Assembly: GCA_964654605.1 (NCBI GenBank)
Contig: CAZZLW010000042.1
Location: 1-64,000, forward strand
Length of the DNA: 64,000 nucleotides
Direction: 5' to 3'
From: Raineya sp964654605
Lineage (GTDB): Bacteria > Bacteroidota > Bacteroidia > Cytophagales > Thermonemataceae
Shown: piece by piece, positions 9,761-18,159 of the stretch
Layout of the letters: each line of letters begins with the position of its first letter
Numbering within the stretch: position 1 is the stretch's first letter
The notes under the pieces: model-generated
What the model was told of the DNA's origin: nothing
Database searches by the model: none
The model's input: the letters and a program-made list of their open reading frames with translations, nothing else
Made by a program: the position numbers and the translations under genes

Positions 9761-10804
9761 ATGGCAAAGAAAAGTGTAAGTAAAAATCGTACCCAAGAAA
9801 AGCACTTGGCAGTGGCTTTGCAAGGGGGTGGCTCTCACGGAGCATTTACTTGGGGAGTTTTAGATAGGCTCTTGGAAGAGGAAAATTTGAAACTAGACGG
9901 CTTTTGCGGCACAAGTGCAGGAGCTATGAATGCTACAGTGCTGGCGTATGGTTTAATGCTTGGTGGCAGAGAAAAAGCCCGTGAACTTCTGCATACCTTT
10001 TGGACAAAAATTTCAGAATCCTCACGCTTTTCGCTATTGCAACCTACTTGGCTCGATAAGCTCAATAGCGAAGGAAATATGGATTATTCGCCCGGTTTTC
10101 TGTATTTTGAGTTTCTTTCAATGTTCTCCTCGCCTTTTCAGTTCAACCCTATGGACTACAACCCCCTGCGAGATGTGCTGTTGGAAATCGTAGATTTTGA
10201 AAGACTCAAAGCCTGCCAAGAAACGAAACTTTTTGTATGTGCCACCAATGTACGCACAGGGAGAGCCAAAGTTTTTGACTTAAAAAATATTTCCATTGAT
10301 GCCGTTATGGCTTCGGGCTGTTTGCCTTTCTTGTTCAAAACCGTAACTATTGATGGCGAAGACTACTGGGACGGCGGCTATATGGGAAATCCGCCTATGT
10401 TTCCGCTCATTGATGGTACAAGTTGTAGCGATATTCTTATTGTGCAAATCAACCCTATTCATATTGAAGAAAGCCCTACCGAAGCCGCCGCTATTCGCGA
10501 CCGAATCAATGAAATTAGCTTCAACACGCCTCTAATGCTTGAAATGCGTAAAGTAGCCTTCATAGATAGACTGCTGGATATGGGTATCAACCCAGACGGC
10601 AAATTTAGACGTATTTTTATTCATCAAATCAATCCTGAAAAAGATATTGCTGACTACAACGTTTCCAGCAAACTTAATGCTACTTGGGAATTTATTGACC
10701 ACCTTTTCCGTATGGGCAGAAAGTACGCCTCCGAATGGCTTGACCTACACTACGATAGTATCGGGGTTCGTTCCTCTTGTGATATTCGTAAAACTTTCCT
10801 ATAA
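9761..10804 (+). CDS. Patatin-like phospholipase family protein (copy 1)
   Basis: About 347 residues. The frame is open further upstream, but the ATG at 9761 (MAKKSVSK) fits best, 80 nt after the hisA stop. Patatin catalytic features are all present: oxyanion-hole loop GGGSHG (22-27), nucleophile motif GTSAG (Ser52) and the DGG dyad Asp (about 204) in WDGGYMGNPP. It probably hydrolyses acyl esters of lipids. There is no signal peptide, so it is likely cytoplasmic or membrane-associated. It has a close paralogue at 16850-17860 that shares long stretches such as ALQGGGSHGAFTWGV and the C-terminal SSKLNA region. Confidence 0.93.
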   Translation: MAKKSVSKNRTQEKHLAVALQGGGSHGAFTWGVLDRLLEEENLKLDGFCGTSAGAMNATVLAYGLMLGGREKARELLHTFWTKISESSRFSLLQPTWLDKLNSEGNMDYSPGFLYFEFLSMFSSPFQFNPMDYNPLRDVLLEIVDFERLKACQETKLFVCATNVRTGRAKVFDLKNISIDAVMASGCLPFLFKTVTIDGEDYWDGGYMGNPPMFPLIDGTSCSDILIVQINPIHIEESPTEAAAIRDRINEISFNTPLMLEMRKVAFIDRLLDMGINPDGKFRRIFIHQINPEKDIADYNVSSKLNATWEFIDHLFRMGRKYASEWLDLHYDSIGVRSSCDIRKTFL

Positions 10805-10821
10805 ACCCAAAATTAAATCGT

Positions 10822-11325
10822 ATGAGTAATGTGTATGAAAATGCCGAATTAGACAATATGTTCTTTGAAGCAGATGAGCTTATCAAGCAAAATCGCATAG
10901 GCGATGCTATTAGCAAACTACAAGAAATCACCCAAATCAATCCTGCTTATGGCAGAGCCTACAATCATTTGGGTTGGATTTATGAAACCAAAATGAAAGA
11001 TTACCTCAAAGCAGAGGAGTATTACAAAAAATCTCTGGAAAACTCGCCCGAATATTTGCCCGCATACATCAACTATGCCATTTGTCTTTCTACTATGAAC
11101 AAATTTGAAGAACTCAAAGAACATTTGGAAGTTGCTCTCAAACAGCCGGGTATTGCTATGAATCAGATTTATAATGAATATGCCATAATGTATGAAATAC
11201 AGGGCGATTACGACAAAGCTATTGAAAACTACCAAAAAGCTATCAATCTTTCACTCAACCAAAACGATATTCAAATTTATCAAGAATCTATCAGCCGTTG
11301 CAATATGAAAAGGGGCAGATACTAA
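10822..11325 (+). CDS. TPR-repeat protein
   Basis: 167 residues made almost wholly of tetratricopeptide repeats, with units such as AISKLQEITQINPAYGRAYNH, LKAEEYYKKSLENSPEYLPA and DKAIENYQKAINLS. No signal peptide or membrane segment is seen, so it is probably a cytoplasmic scaffold. It starts 17 nt after the patatin stop, suggesting co-transcription with it. The binding partner cannot be told from sequence. Confidence 0.85.
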   Translation: MSNVYENAELDNMFFEADELIKQNRIGDAISKLQEITQINPAYGRAYNHLGWIYETKMKDYLKAEEYYKKSLENSPEYLPAYINYAICLSTMNKFEELKEHLEVALKQPGIAMNQIYNEYAIMYEIQGDYDKAIENYQKAINLSLNQNDIQIYQESISRCNMKRGRY

Positions 11326-11330
11326 TAAAT

Positions 11331-11420
11331 AGGTTCAAAGTTTAAGGGTTTGAGGGTTGAGGTTCAAGGGTTGAGGGTTCAAAAGTTTAAGAGTTTGAGG
11401 GTTCAAAAGTTTTAAGTTAA
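11331..11420. repeat. TTCAA/TTTGAGG-word repeat tract
   Basis: About 90 nt made of reiterated GGTTCAAAGTTTAAG, TTTGAGGGTT and GGTTCAAGGGTTGAGG words, ending 20 nt before the EamA-type gene. Related tracts, in either orientation, occur near 18009, 22090, 52086 and 60719. Confidence 0.75.
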
Positions 11421-11442
11421 AATTAGAATTTTTACTTCAAGA

Positions 11443-11865
11443 ATGAAGCAATACCACGTATTGGCTTTGGTTTCAATGGTTTTTGCAGGGCTTACCTCCG
11501 TAATTGCCAAAGCAGGTTTGAAAAACGTTTCAGGAGATACAGGGCTGGCTATCAGAACACTTTTTGTCTTTGCCTTTGTATGGCTCAATATTTTTGCTTT
11601 CAATTCCTTGAAAGATTTTTCAAATCTCACCAAAAAAGATATTCTATTTTTGGGCATTTCAGGACTTACTACCTCGCTTTCCTGGATTTTTTACTATAAA
11701 GCTATCAAAGCAGGTTCGGTTTCGGAAGTGGCTCTTATTGATAAAGGAAGCATACTCATTACCCTTTCGCTTTCTTTTATCTTTTTGAACGAAACTTTTA
11801 CGTGGCGAATACTGCTTGGAGCTTTGCTAATTATTGCAGGAATTTTGGTACTAACTTGGAAATAA
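11443..11865 (+). CDS. EamA/DMT-type half-size transporter
   Basis: 140 residues with four predicted hydrophobic helices: positions about 5-25, 37-53, 68-88 and 118-138. This is one EamA unit, half of the usual ten-helix drug/metabolite transporter. The C-terminal pattern LIDKGSILITLSLSFIFLNETFTWRILLG is characteristic, with NET preceding the last helix. Half-size members work as dimers. The substrate is unknown. The only leader is the repeat tract directly upstream. Confidence 0.8.
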   Translation: MKQYHVLALVSMVFAGLTSVIAKAGLKNVSGDTGLAIRTLFVFAFVWLNIFAFNSLKDFSNLTKKDILFLGISGLTTSLSWIFYYKAIKAGSVSEVALIDKGSILITLSLSFIFLNETFTWRILLGALLIIAGILVLTWK

Positions 11866-11923
11866 AAGCACTTTTTGAAACAAAATTCACTATTGTTGTT
11901 GTTATAGAGATTGAGAGAAAGCA

Positions 11924-12568
11924 ATGAAAAAAACATCAGAACAAATAGCGGGCTATCTTTTAGAAATTGAAGCGATACGCCTACGCCCCAATGAGCCTTT
12001 TCAGTGGGCTTCGGGTTGGCTCTCACCTATTTATTGTGATAATCGTCTTACGCTCTCTTTTCCGCAAATCCGCACTTTTATTAAAAATGCCTTTGTTGAA
12101 ACTATTAAACATCATTTCTCTCAAGTAGAGTGTATTGCAGGGGTAGCCACCGCAGGCATTCCACAAGCCTCGCTCATTGCCGATGCAATGAATTTGCCTT
12201 TGGTATATGTACGTTCGGAAGCTAAAAAACACGGGTTAGGCAACCAGATTGAAGGAAAAGTTATCCCCCACCAAAAAGTAGTTGTTATTGAGGATTTGGT
12301 TTCTACGGGAGGAAGTTCGGCTAAAGTAATAGAGGCTTTACAAAAAGCAAACTGCAAGGTACTCGGACTTGTTTCCATAATGAACTATGGCTTCGAACAA
12401 GCTGAAAAGGTTTTTGAAAATATGAATGTACCCTTTGTTTCACTTACTACTTTCCAAGATGTTGTAGTAGAGGCAATGAAGCGAGATTTGGTAAATGAAA
12501 AAGCAATGGCTATTTTGCAAGAATGGCGTAAAAATCCCGAAAACTGGGGGAAAACTATTCAAGTTTAA
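11924..12568 (+). CDS. pyrE: Orotate phosphoribosyltransferase
   Basis: 214 residues. Makes OMP from orotate and PRPP in pyrimidine synthesis. The PRPP-binding motif VVVIEDLVSTGGSS is near residues 122-135, and the N-terminal FQWASGWLSPIYCDNR is the orotate-binding signature. YVRSEAKKHGLGNQIEG is the catalytic loop region. It is 24 nt upstream of the TPR-SpoIIE gene, so the two may share a transcript. Confidence 0.96.
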   Translation: MKKTSEQIAGYLLEIEAIRLRPNEPFQWASGWLSPIYCDNRLTLSFPQIRTFIKNAFVETIKHHFSQVECIAGVATAGIPQASLIADAMNLPLVYVRSEAKKHGLGNQIEGKVIPHQKVVVIEDLVSTGGSSAKVIEALQKANCKVLGLVSIMNYGFEQAEKVFENMNVPFVSLTTFQDVVVEAMKRDLVNEKAMAILQEWRKNPENWGKTIQV

Positions 12569-12592
12569 TCTGGCATTATTAGAAGTTTCTTT

Positions 12593-14674
12593 ATGCGTTG
12601 GTTTGTATTGGGGATAGTTTGGATACTTGCTTTTCCGCTTTTTTCACAGAAAAAAGTTCTCATTGATAGTTTGCAAAAAGAACTCGAAAAGCACCCCAAA
12701 CCTGATAGCATACGCTTACAAATTTTGATAGAACTCGGTTGGCAGTACCGCAATGCCAATATCAACAAAGCCTTTGAATACAACCGCGATGCTGTTTATC
12801 TTGCCAATGAACTGAAAAATGAAGCTATTTTAGCCAAAATTTTCAACCACAGAGGCATTCTGTACCGAAATATTAGCGACTTTCCCGAAGCAGAAAAAAA
12901 GTTCTATGAAGCTCTCCAAATTGCTGAAAAATACCAAAATTTACAAGAAATCGCTTATGCTAACAACAATTTAGGCGATTTGCTCCGACTGACAGGTAAT
13001 ACCACCGAGAGTATCAAATTTATGCAGAAAGCTCAAGAACTTTTCAAGAAACTTAAAGACAAACGAGGTGAAGCCTATACGTATATTCGTTTGAGTGAGG
13101 CTTTTCAGAAACTTGGAGATTTAGAAAAAGCCGAAGAAATGGCTCAAAAATGCCTTATCTTACGGCAAGAATTGGGTAACCAGCAAGATTTAGGGGCGGC
13201 TCTCAATAGAATAGGAGATATTTTGGTTATTCGTGAAAACTATAACACTGCTTTGGAATACTACCAAAAAGCTTTAGATATTGCTATCAAACAAAACGAT
13301 GCCACAGCCAAAGTTTCTGCTTTGCAAGATATTGGCAAAGTATTTACTCGTACCCAACGCTACAAAGAAGCTGAACAAAAATTGATGGAAGCATTAGAAA
13401 TTGCTAAAAACTTTCAAAGCAAAGAGCAAGAAAGCAATATTTACGAACTTCTGAGCGAACTATATGAAAAGCAAAACAATCTTGAAAAAGCCTATTTCTA
13501 CTACAAAAAAAGGCAGATTTTGCGTGATACTATATTCAGTAACCAACGCATGCTACAAATAGACCAAATGCGTGTGCGTTATGATTTACAACAAAAAGAA
13601 AGTGAAAACCAAATCCTGAAAGAAAAACTTCAAAAAGAGCAAATAATTCGTATTTTGGGTTTTATATTTTCTTTTGTAGTACTGCTGGGGGGCGTTTGGA
13701 TTTTCCTGAACAATCGCAAAATCAATAAAATCAATTACCAACTTGCTGAAAAAAACGATGAAATTAAGAATGCTTTGAAAGAATTGGAAAAAGCCAATCG
13801 TCAGATTGTAGCCAAAAACAAAGAAATTGAAATTCGTAACCAAGAAATTGAGCTAAAAAATCAAGATTTTATCCAGAGTATTGGGTATGCTTTGGTGATA
13901 CAAGAAGCTATGCTGCCCAGCAAAGCAATGCTGGATAGGCTTTTGGAAGAATATTTTGTGATTTGGGAGCCCAAAGATATTGTAAGCGGCGATTTCTATT
14001 GGGTGGCAGAAAAAGAAGATTTGCTAATTATTGCCGTAGGTGATTGCACAGGACACGGCGTTCCTGGTGCTCTGATGAGCAGTTTAGGCATAAATGCTCT
14101 TAACGTAGTGATTCATGAAAGAGGTATCGTACAACCTGCCGAAATTTTAGAGCAAATGCACCAAGAAACCCTTATTCGTTTGCATAAAGAAGTCAATCAA
14201 CTCATTGACGGAATGGAACTGGGCGTATTAGTTATTCATAGAGGCAAAAATGTGGTATATTACGCAGGAGCAGGCATACCGCTATACTATGTGCAAGAAT
14301 ATCATCTAAACGTATTAGAAGCTAACAAAAGTTCGGTAGGTAGCAACTTCCGAAATCCTGAACCATTTAATGAGCATAAAATTTATTTGGAATGTCCCAC
14401 CTATTTCTATATGGCTTCCGATGGCTTCAAAGACCAATTTGGCGGAAAGCAAAATAAAAAATTTGGCTCTAAGCAATTCAAAAGTTTGCTCAAAGAGTTT
14501 AGCTTTTTACCCGTAGAACAGCAAAAAAACTTACTTTCCAAAAATTTGTATTTATGGAAAAAAGAAGCCAATGAAGCTCAAACTGATGATATTACGCTGA
14601 TTGGTTTTCGATGCAATCCTATCAAGCACTTTTCAAGTGCATCTTCTTACGAAAATCACTATCAGACAAACTAG
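12593..14674 (+). CDS. TPR-containing SpoIIE-type PP2C protein phosphatase, membrane-anchored
   Basis: 693 residues. Order of parts: signal peptide or anchor (MRWFVLGIVWILAFPLFSQ), about six to seven TPRs (roughly 40-310, e.g. EYYQKALDIAIKQND), one transmembrane helix near 352-374, a coiled coil (about 375-425), and a SpoIIE/PP2C domain (about 430-690). The phosphatase signature PKDIVSGDFYWVA and the metal-binding VGDCTGHGVPGALMS are intact, and the end has QTDDITLIGF with the late metal-ligand Asp. This is a common Bacteroidota sensor-phosphatase design: a periplasmic TPR sensor controlling cytoplasmic dephosphorylation, probably of an anti-anti-sigma-like protein (inference). Its 3' end overlaps a convergent small gene. 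Confidence 0.92.
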   Translation: MRWFVLGIVWILAFPLFSQKKVLIDSLQKELEKHPKPDSIRLQILIELGWQYRNANINKAFEYNRDAVYLANELKNEAILAKIFNHRGILYRNISDFPEAEKKFYEALQIAEKYQNLQEIAYANNNLGDLLRLTGNTTESIKFMQKAQELFKKLKDKRGEAYTYIRLSEAFQKLGDLEKAEEMAQKCLILRQELGNQQDLGAALNRIGDILVIRENYNTALEYYQKALDIAIKQNDATAKVSALQDIGKVFTRTQRYKEAEQKLMEALEIAKNFQSKEQESNIYELLSELYEKQNNLEKAYFYYKKRQILRDTIFSNQRMLQIDQMRVRYDLQQKESENQILKEKLQKEQIIRILGFIFSFVVLLGGVWIFLNNRKINKINYQLAEKNDEIKNALKELEKANRQIVAKNKEIEIRNQEIELKNQDFIQSIGYALVIQEAMLPSKAMLDRLLEEYFVIWEPKDIVSGDFYWVAEKEDLLIIAVGDCTGHGVPGALMSSLGINALNVVIHERGIVQPAEILEQMHQETLIRLHKEVNQLIDGMELGVLVIHRGKNVVYYAGAGIPLYYVQEYHLNVLEANKSSVGSNFRNPEPFNEHKIYLECPTYFYMASDGFKDQFGGKQNKKFGSKQFKSLLKEFSFLPVEQQKNLLSKNLYLWKKEANEAQTDDITLIGFRCNPIKHFSSASSYENHYQTN

Positions 14675-14818
14675 AAACATCACAATAGAAATCCTATTGA
14701 TGCCGTGCATTATCCGAATATTCTGATTGATAGGATAGCGGGGGTCGTGTTTTTTGAATACTCTTATGAAATATACAAAAACTTCACCTACCTTGAAATA
14801 TCGCAAAAATTTTGACAT
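14633..14818 (-). CDS. Small one-helix membrane protein, DUF6728-like
   Basis: 61 codons from the ATG at 14818. Sequence features: an amphipathic N-terminus (MSKFLRYFKVGEVFVYFI), a polar KKHDPRYPINQNIRIMHGIN segment and one hydrophobic helix near the C-terminus (ISIVMFLVCLIVIFV). The pattern resembles the short Bacteroidota family I know as DUF6728; that assignment is from memory. The last 42 nt overlap the 3' end of the phosphatase gene in the opposite direction. Function unknown. Confidence 0.6.
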   Translation of the reverse strand: MSKFLRYFKVGEVFVYFIRVFKKHDPRYPINQNIRIMHGINRISIVMFLVCLIVIFVRRCT

Positions 14819-14946
14819 ATCTTGCAAAATAAATAAACATAAGGTTGTATTGTGTAGTGTAACACTTTTGAGATAGAATTTGTTTCAAAGTTGGCAAGTT
14901 ATTCCTTCGGCAAGGCGATGTTTTCGCTTGGGGCAGTAACATTGCT

Positions 14947-16401
14947 TTACTCCAATAACTTACTAATAGCTTCTCTAATTACTTTTTGTTTTTCTAACTT
15001 TTGCAAAATAGTAGCTTTGGCGGCTCTTTCGGGGCAGTTATGAGCAATGCAACGCTCACAAGTTTCTCCCACCTTTCGCATTAGCAAATTTTTATTTTGT
15101 AAAAAGACTATCTTTTTTTGAGAATGAGACGAAATTTTGATACCTATGGCTACGCTACTCAAAGCAGGTGTGGGCGAAAGAGAGCGTGCCATCGCCAGCA
15201 CCCAATACCGATTGTCGGAGTTGTAATACTCCGAAATTTGCGATTTGCACAAAATTTCTTTTTCGGGGTTAGTTTTTTGCTGCAAATCTTGCAAAATGCT
15301 AATAGAAATCCAACGTCTGCAATAATGCTCCCCAAGTGCAGAGGCATGAGGGTTGTGCAAACCCGAAAGATGAAGTTCTTTTGTCAGATTGAACTGCTTT
15401 TCGGCGTTGTCAAATCGCAAGAAAAAAAGTTCATTCAAGCCGAAATGCTTGGGTAGTAAATTGGTAAGACGATACAAGAAAGTTTCAGGACTGACGTGAT
15501 ATTTGGCAAGTAAGTCTATAAGAAAATCTGCCTCAAAACTTTCTTTGCCAAAAAAAATCTCTAAATCTGCAAGCAACTCACTTTCGGGCAAAAGCAATGC
15601 CCCTGCAAAATAAGATGCCCGAAAATTACTCAAAACTTCTTCAAAAGATTTTACCTCTACCCAAGAAAACGTATAAGTTCTATAGGTTGGTTTGAGCAAA
15701 GCATATCCAATTTCGCGTGCCAACACAAAACGCCTTTGCTCTTCATTAAGCAAGCAATTGATAAGCAATGTTTTACCTTTCAGTAAAGAGCGTAAATGTT
15801 GGAGAGAGGGTTCAAACTCAAATTCCTGTACTTGAATATGAAATTTTTCCTCTAAAATTTTTTGCAAAGTTTGCGTTTGAGGGATTGAACTTGTTGCAAA
15901 ATAAATTTCTCTGCATTTTTTAGCTTCTGTTTCTATATCGGCAAAATAGTTTTCGTGCATTTCCTGATAAGAACGCAAAGCCGAAAAATAAAACTCCTCA
16001 ATTTGCATATCATAACTGCGAGCTATTTCCAGCAGTGTACTAATAAAAGCTGTTACTTTATCAGGAGCATTGACAAGAATTTCTAAAAACTGAGCTGGCT
16101 CAATGCCAAATATTTCAAGGGGAAATTCCTCAAAAAAGCCCGAAGCAAGCAATTTACTAAGTGGCAGGAGTTTTTTGTTGAGTTTGAGCGAAACAAGCCA
16201 ATCGTAATTTACACCCAAAGTTTCGGCAAGTGTGGCAATTTTTTCACTTTGCGGATATTTTTTGCCTTTCTCTATTTCGTTGAGATACGAAACAGAAATG
16301 CCTGTCTTGTGGGCAAGTTCGGAAAGAGAAAGTCCTTTTTCTTGTCTTGCCTGCTTGACCTTCAAGCCAAAAATAAGCCGTATGTGTTCTTTGGTTATCA
16401 A
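14947..16401 (-). CDS. XRE-family regulator with degenerate ImmA/IrrE-like and ScfR/RamB-type C-terminal domains
   Basis: 484 residues. A helix-turn-helix occupies about 8-65 (LSLSELAHKTGISVSYLNEIEKGKKYP). The middle resembles an ImmA/IrrE peptidase domain, but the usual HExxH is replaced by REIGYALL, so zinc protease activity is unlikely. The C-terminus carries a cysteine cluster, VGETCERCIAHNCPERAA, typical of short-chain fatty-acyl-CoA regulators (ScfR, including RamB and PrpC activators). These bind acyl-CoA and control propionate, acetate and glyoxylate metabolism; no target operon is visible next to it. The ATG at 16401 matches the HTH boundary. Confidence 0.85.
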   Translation of the reverse strand: MITKEHIRLIFGLKVKQARQEKGLSLSELAHKTGISVSYLNEIEKGKKYPQSEKIATLAETLGVNYDWLVSLKLNKKLLPLSKLLASGFFEEFPLEIFGIEPAQFLEILVNAPDKVTAFISTLLEIARSYDMQIEEFYFSALRSYQEMHENYFADIETEAKKCREIYFATSSIPQTQTLQKILEEKFHIQVQEFEFEPSLQHLRSLLKGKTLLINCLLNEEQRRFVLAREIGYALLKPTYRTYTFSWVEVKSFEEVLSNFRASYFAGALLLPESELLADLEIFFGKESFEADFLIDLLAKYHVSPETFLYRLTNLLPKHFGLNELFFLRFDNAEKQFNLTKELHLSGLHNPHASALGEHYCRRWISISILQDLQQKTNPEKEILCKSQISEYYNSDNRYWVLAMARSLSPTPALSSVAIGIKISSHSQKKIVFLQNKNLLMRKVGETCERCIAHNCPERAAKATILQKLEKQKVIREAISKLLE

Positions 16402-16464
16402 TCTATGCCCAAGATAAAAATGATTTTCACAATTTTGTTTATGAAAAATGTATCTAATTTGAAA

Positions 16465-16545
16465 TTATTGCTCATTCAGCAGTTTTTCTACTTCTTTGCG
16501 AAGTGTAGGCAAGTGATTTACAATAATACTCCATAGATAGGTAAT
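16465..16545 (-). pseudogene. Relic of a HepT-like (HEPN) toxin C-terminus
   Basis: In a frame different from the neighbouring nucleotidyltransferase, the minus strand encodes YLWSIIVNHLPTLRKEVEK followed by LLNEQ and a stop. This matches the end of HepT/DUF86 proteins (pattern xxWxIIxxxLPxLxxxIexLL), but nothing earlier in that frame remains: a stop lies just upstream. It overlaps the 3' end of the MntA-type gene. The simplest reading is a deletion that joined the end of mntA to the end of hepT and removed the HEPN catalytic core. Confidence 0.6.
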
Positions 16546-16835
16546 TTATTTTTTTCTATTTCCCGAATAAAGTATGGATTTTTCAGAGAGCGTTCGGTAA
16601 GTAAATCTACTTTCCTTTGTAAAAGTGCCTCCAATTCATAAGTTAAATTCCATAAATGTTCGCCTGCTTCAACAGGCTCTAAATCATTAAGCAAGGAAAC
16701 TAAAAAGTCTACATCACTATTTGGATTAAATTTTTCAGTAAGTACCGAACCAAACAAAAAAGACCTCTCTATTTTGTGTTTTTTCAATAAGCAAATAATA
16801 TCAGGCAATAAAGCTTTTATAGAATGGTGCAACAT
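16518..16835 (-). CDS. MntA-type minimal nucleotidyltransferase (orphan antitoxin)
   Basis: 105 residues from the ATG at 16835, 15 nt after the patatin stop; the frame is open to 16877, but that start would overlap patatin. The nucleotidyltransferase signature is intact: FLFGSVLTEKFNPNSDVDFLV, a GS-x9-10-DxD motif, with a third acidic position in KVDLLTE. MntA proteins AMPylate and neutralise HepT RNases. The C-terminal residues (after NKLPIYG) run into what looks like the hepT relic, so the last few residues are probably not native. A second family member is at 48971. Confidence 0.85.
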   Translation of the reverse strand: MLHHSIKALLPDIICLLKKHKIERSFLFGSVLTEKFNPNSDVDFLVSLLNDLEPVEAGEHLWNLTYELEALLQRKVDLLTERSLKNPYFIREIEKNKLPIYGVLL

Positions 16836-16849
16836 ACTACGAACATATT

Positions 16850-17860
16850 TCACAAAAACACTTCTCTCAAATTGCAAGTAGATTCTACCCCGATTTTTTC
16901 ATAATTTTCAGCAAGCCACTTTTCGGCGGCTTCTCTGCCATAAGCACGCAAACGCAAAAGAAATTTCCAGTCGGCATTGAGCTTACTGGAAACACTCATT
17001 TCGCTCATAAGCTCTTCGGGATTGATGTGGTGAATGTTGATTTTTCGCGACTTTCCGTCTAAATTCAACCCGAGTTGTAAGAGTCGCTGTATCAGATTTA
17101 CACGCCGCATTTCGTGCATCAGGCTCGTGTTGAAACTCAATGTATTGATACGGTCGCGAATTTCATCAGCAGTGCGAGGCACTTCTTTTATTCGTATCGG
17201 ATTGATTTGTATCAGCAAAATATCGGAAGTTTCGGTATCATTGATAAGCGGGAAAATAGGTGGGTTACCCATATAGCCGCCGTCCCAATAATAATTGCCA
17301 TCAATTTCTACGGCTTTGAACAAAAAAGGCAAGCAAGCCGAAGCCATAACGGCTTTTAGGCTAATTTCTTCCCCTGAAAAAATCTTTGCCCTACCTGTAC
17401 AAACATTCGTAGCACACACAAACAACTTACAACCTTTATACGATTTGAGAGCCTCAAAATCTATTAAATTTTCCAAAATGCTTTCCAAAGGGTTGTAATC
17501 CAGCAGATTGAACTGGTAAGGCGAAAACATCATTGTAAAGAAATCTAAAACCTGATAAGCAGGCGAATAATCTAACTTACCACTATCGCCAAACCATCTT
17601 TCATAAAGACTGGGTTGTATGAAGGAAAATTTTTGCTCATCAGCAATTCTTTTCCAAAATTTATAGAGTAAATCAATAGCTCCTTTTCTGCCACCTTGCA
17701 TCAAGCCATAAGCCACGATGGTTGCATTCATTGCCCCTGCACTCGTCCCACACAAGCCATCAATTTGCAACCGCTCATCTTCCAAAAGTCTTTCTATTAC
17801 GCCCCAAGTAAAAGCCCCGTGTGAGCCTCCGCCTTGCAATGCCAAATCCAGTGTTTTCAT
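16850..17860 (-). CDS. Patatin-like phospholipase family protein (copy 2)
   Basis: 336 residues from the ATG at 17860 (MKTLDLALQGGGSHG). The patatin dyad is complete: oxyanion loop GGGSHG (10-15), GTSAG with Ser40, and DGG in YYWDGGYMGNPP. Close paralogue of the gene at 9761 over the full length, including GREAAEKWL near the C-terminus. Likely a lipid acyl hydrolase without a signal peptide. It is followed by the nucleotidyltransferase 15 nt downstream, perhaps in one transcript. Confidence 0.92.
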   Translation of the reverse strand: MKTLDLALQGGGSHGAFTWGVIERLLEDERLQIDGLCGTSAGAMNATIVAYGLMQGGRKGAIDLLYKFWKRIADEQKFSFIQPSLYERWFGDSGKLDYSPAYQVLDFFTMMFSPYQFNLLDYNPLESILENLIDFEALKSYKGCKLFVCATNVCTGRAKIFSGEEISLKAVMASACLPFLFKAVEIDGNYYWDGGYMGNPPIFPLINDTETSDILLIQINPIRIKEVPRTADEIRDRINTLSFNTSLMHEMRRVNLIQRLLQLGLNLDGKSRKINIHHINPEELMSEMSVSSKLNADWKFLLRLRAYGREAAEKWLAENYEKIGVESTCNLREVFL

Positions 17861-18008
17861 CAAAAATCTTGGTTTGTGTGCAAATATAAAAAACTTGCAA
17901 AGTAAGTGCAAAAATTGTAGCTTTGAAGGGAAAAATTTACGACAAAATACCCGCAAGCGATACTCATATTGAGGCTATCACAATGTTTTTGAATACAAGT
18001 TGATTATT

Positions 18009-18068
18009 AGGTTCAAAAGTTCAGAAACTCAAACCTTGAACTTCAAACCTCAAACCTCAAACCTTTCC
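18009..18068. repeat. TTCAA/CTCAAACC-word repeat tract
   Basis: About 60 nt of AGGTTCAAAAGTTCAG, CTCAAACCTTGAAC and repeated CTCAAAC words in the roughly 300-nt space between the divergent patatin gene and the gene at 18160. Nothing else is recognisable in that space. Related to the tracts near 11331, 22090, 52086 and 60719. Confidence 0.7.
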
Positions 18069-18159
18069 AACTTGCTTTCTTAAATTTTGGATAAGCCTTT
18101 CCAATGATGTTATCGCTTGTTGAAATCAGTCGCTTTTTTCCGTCCTTAAACTGAAAAAA

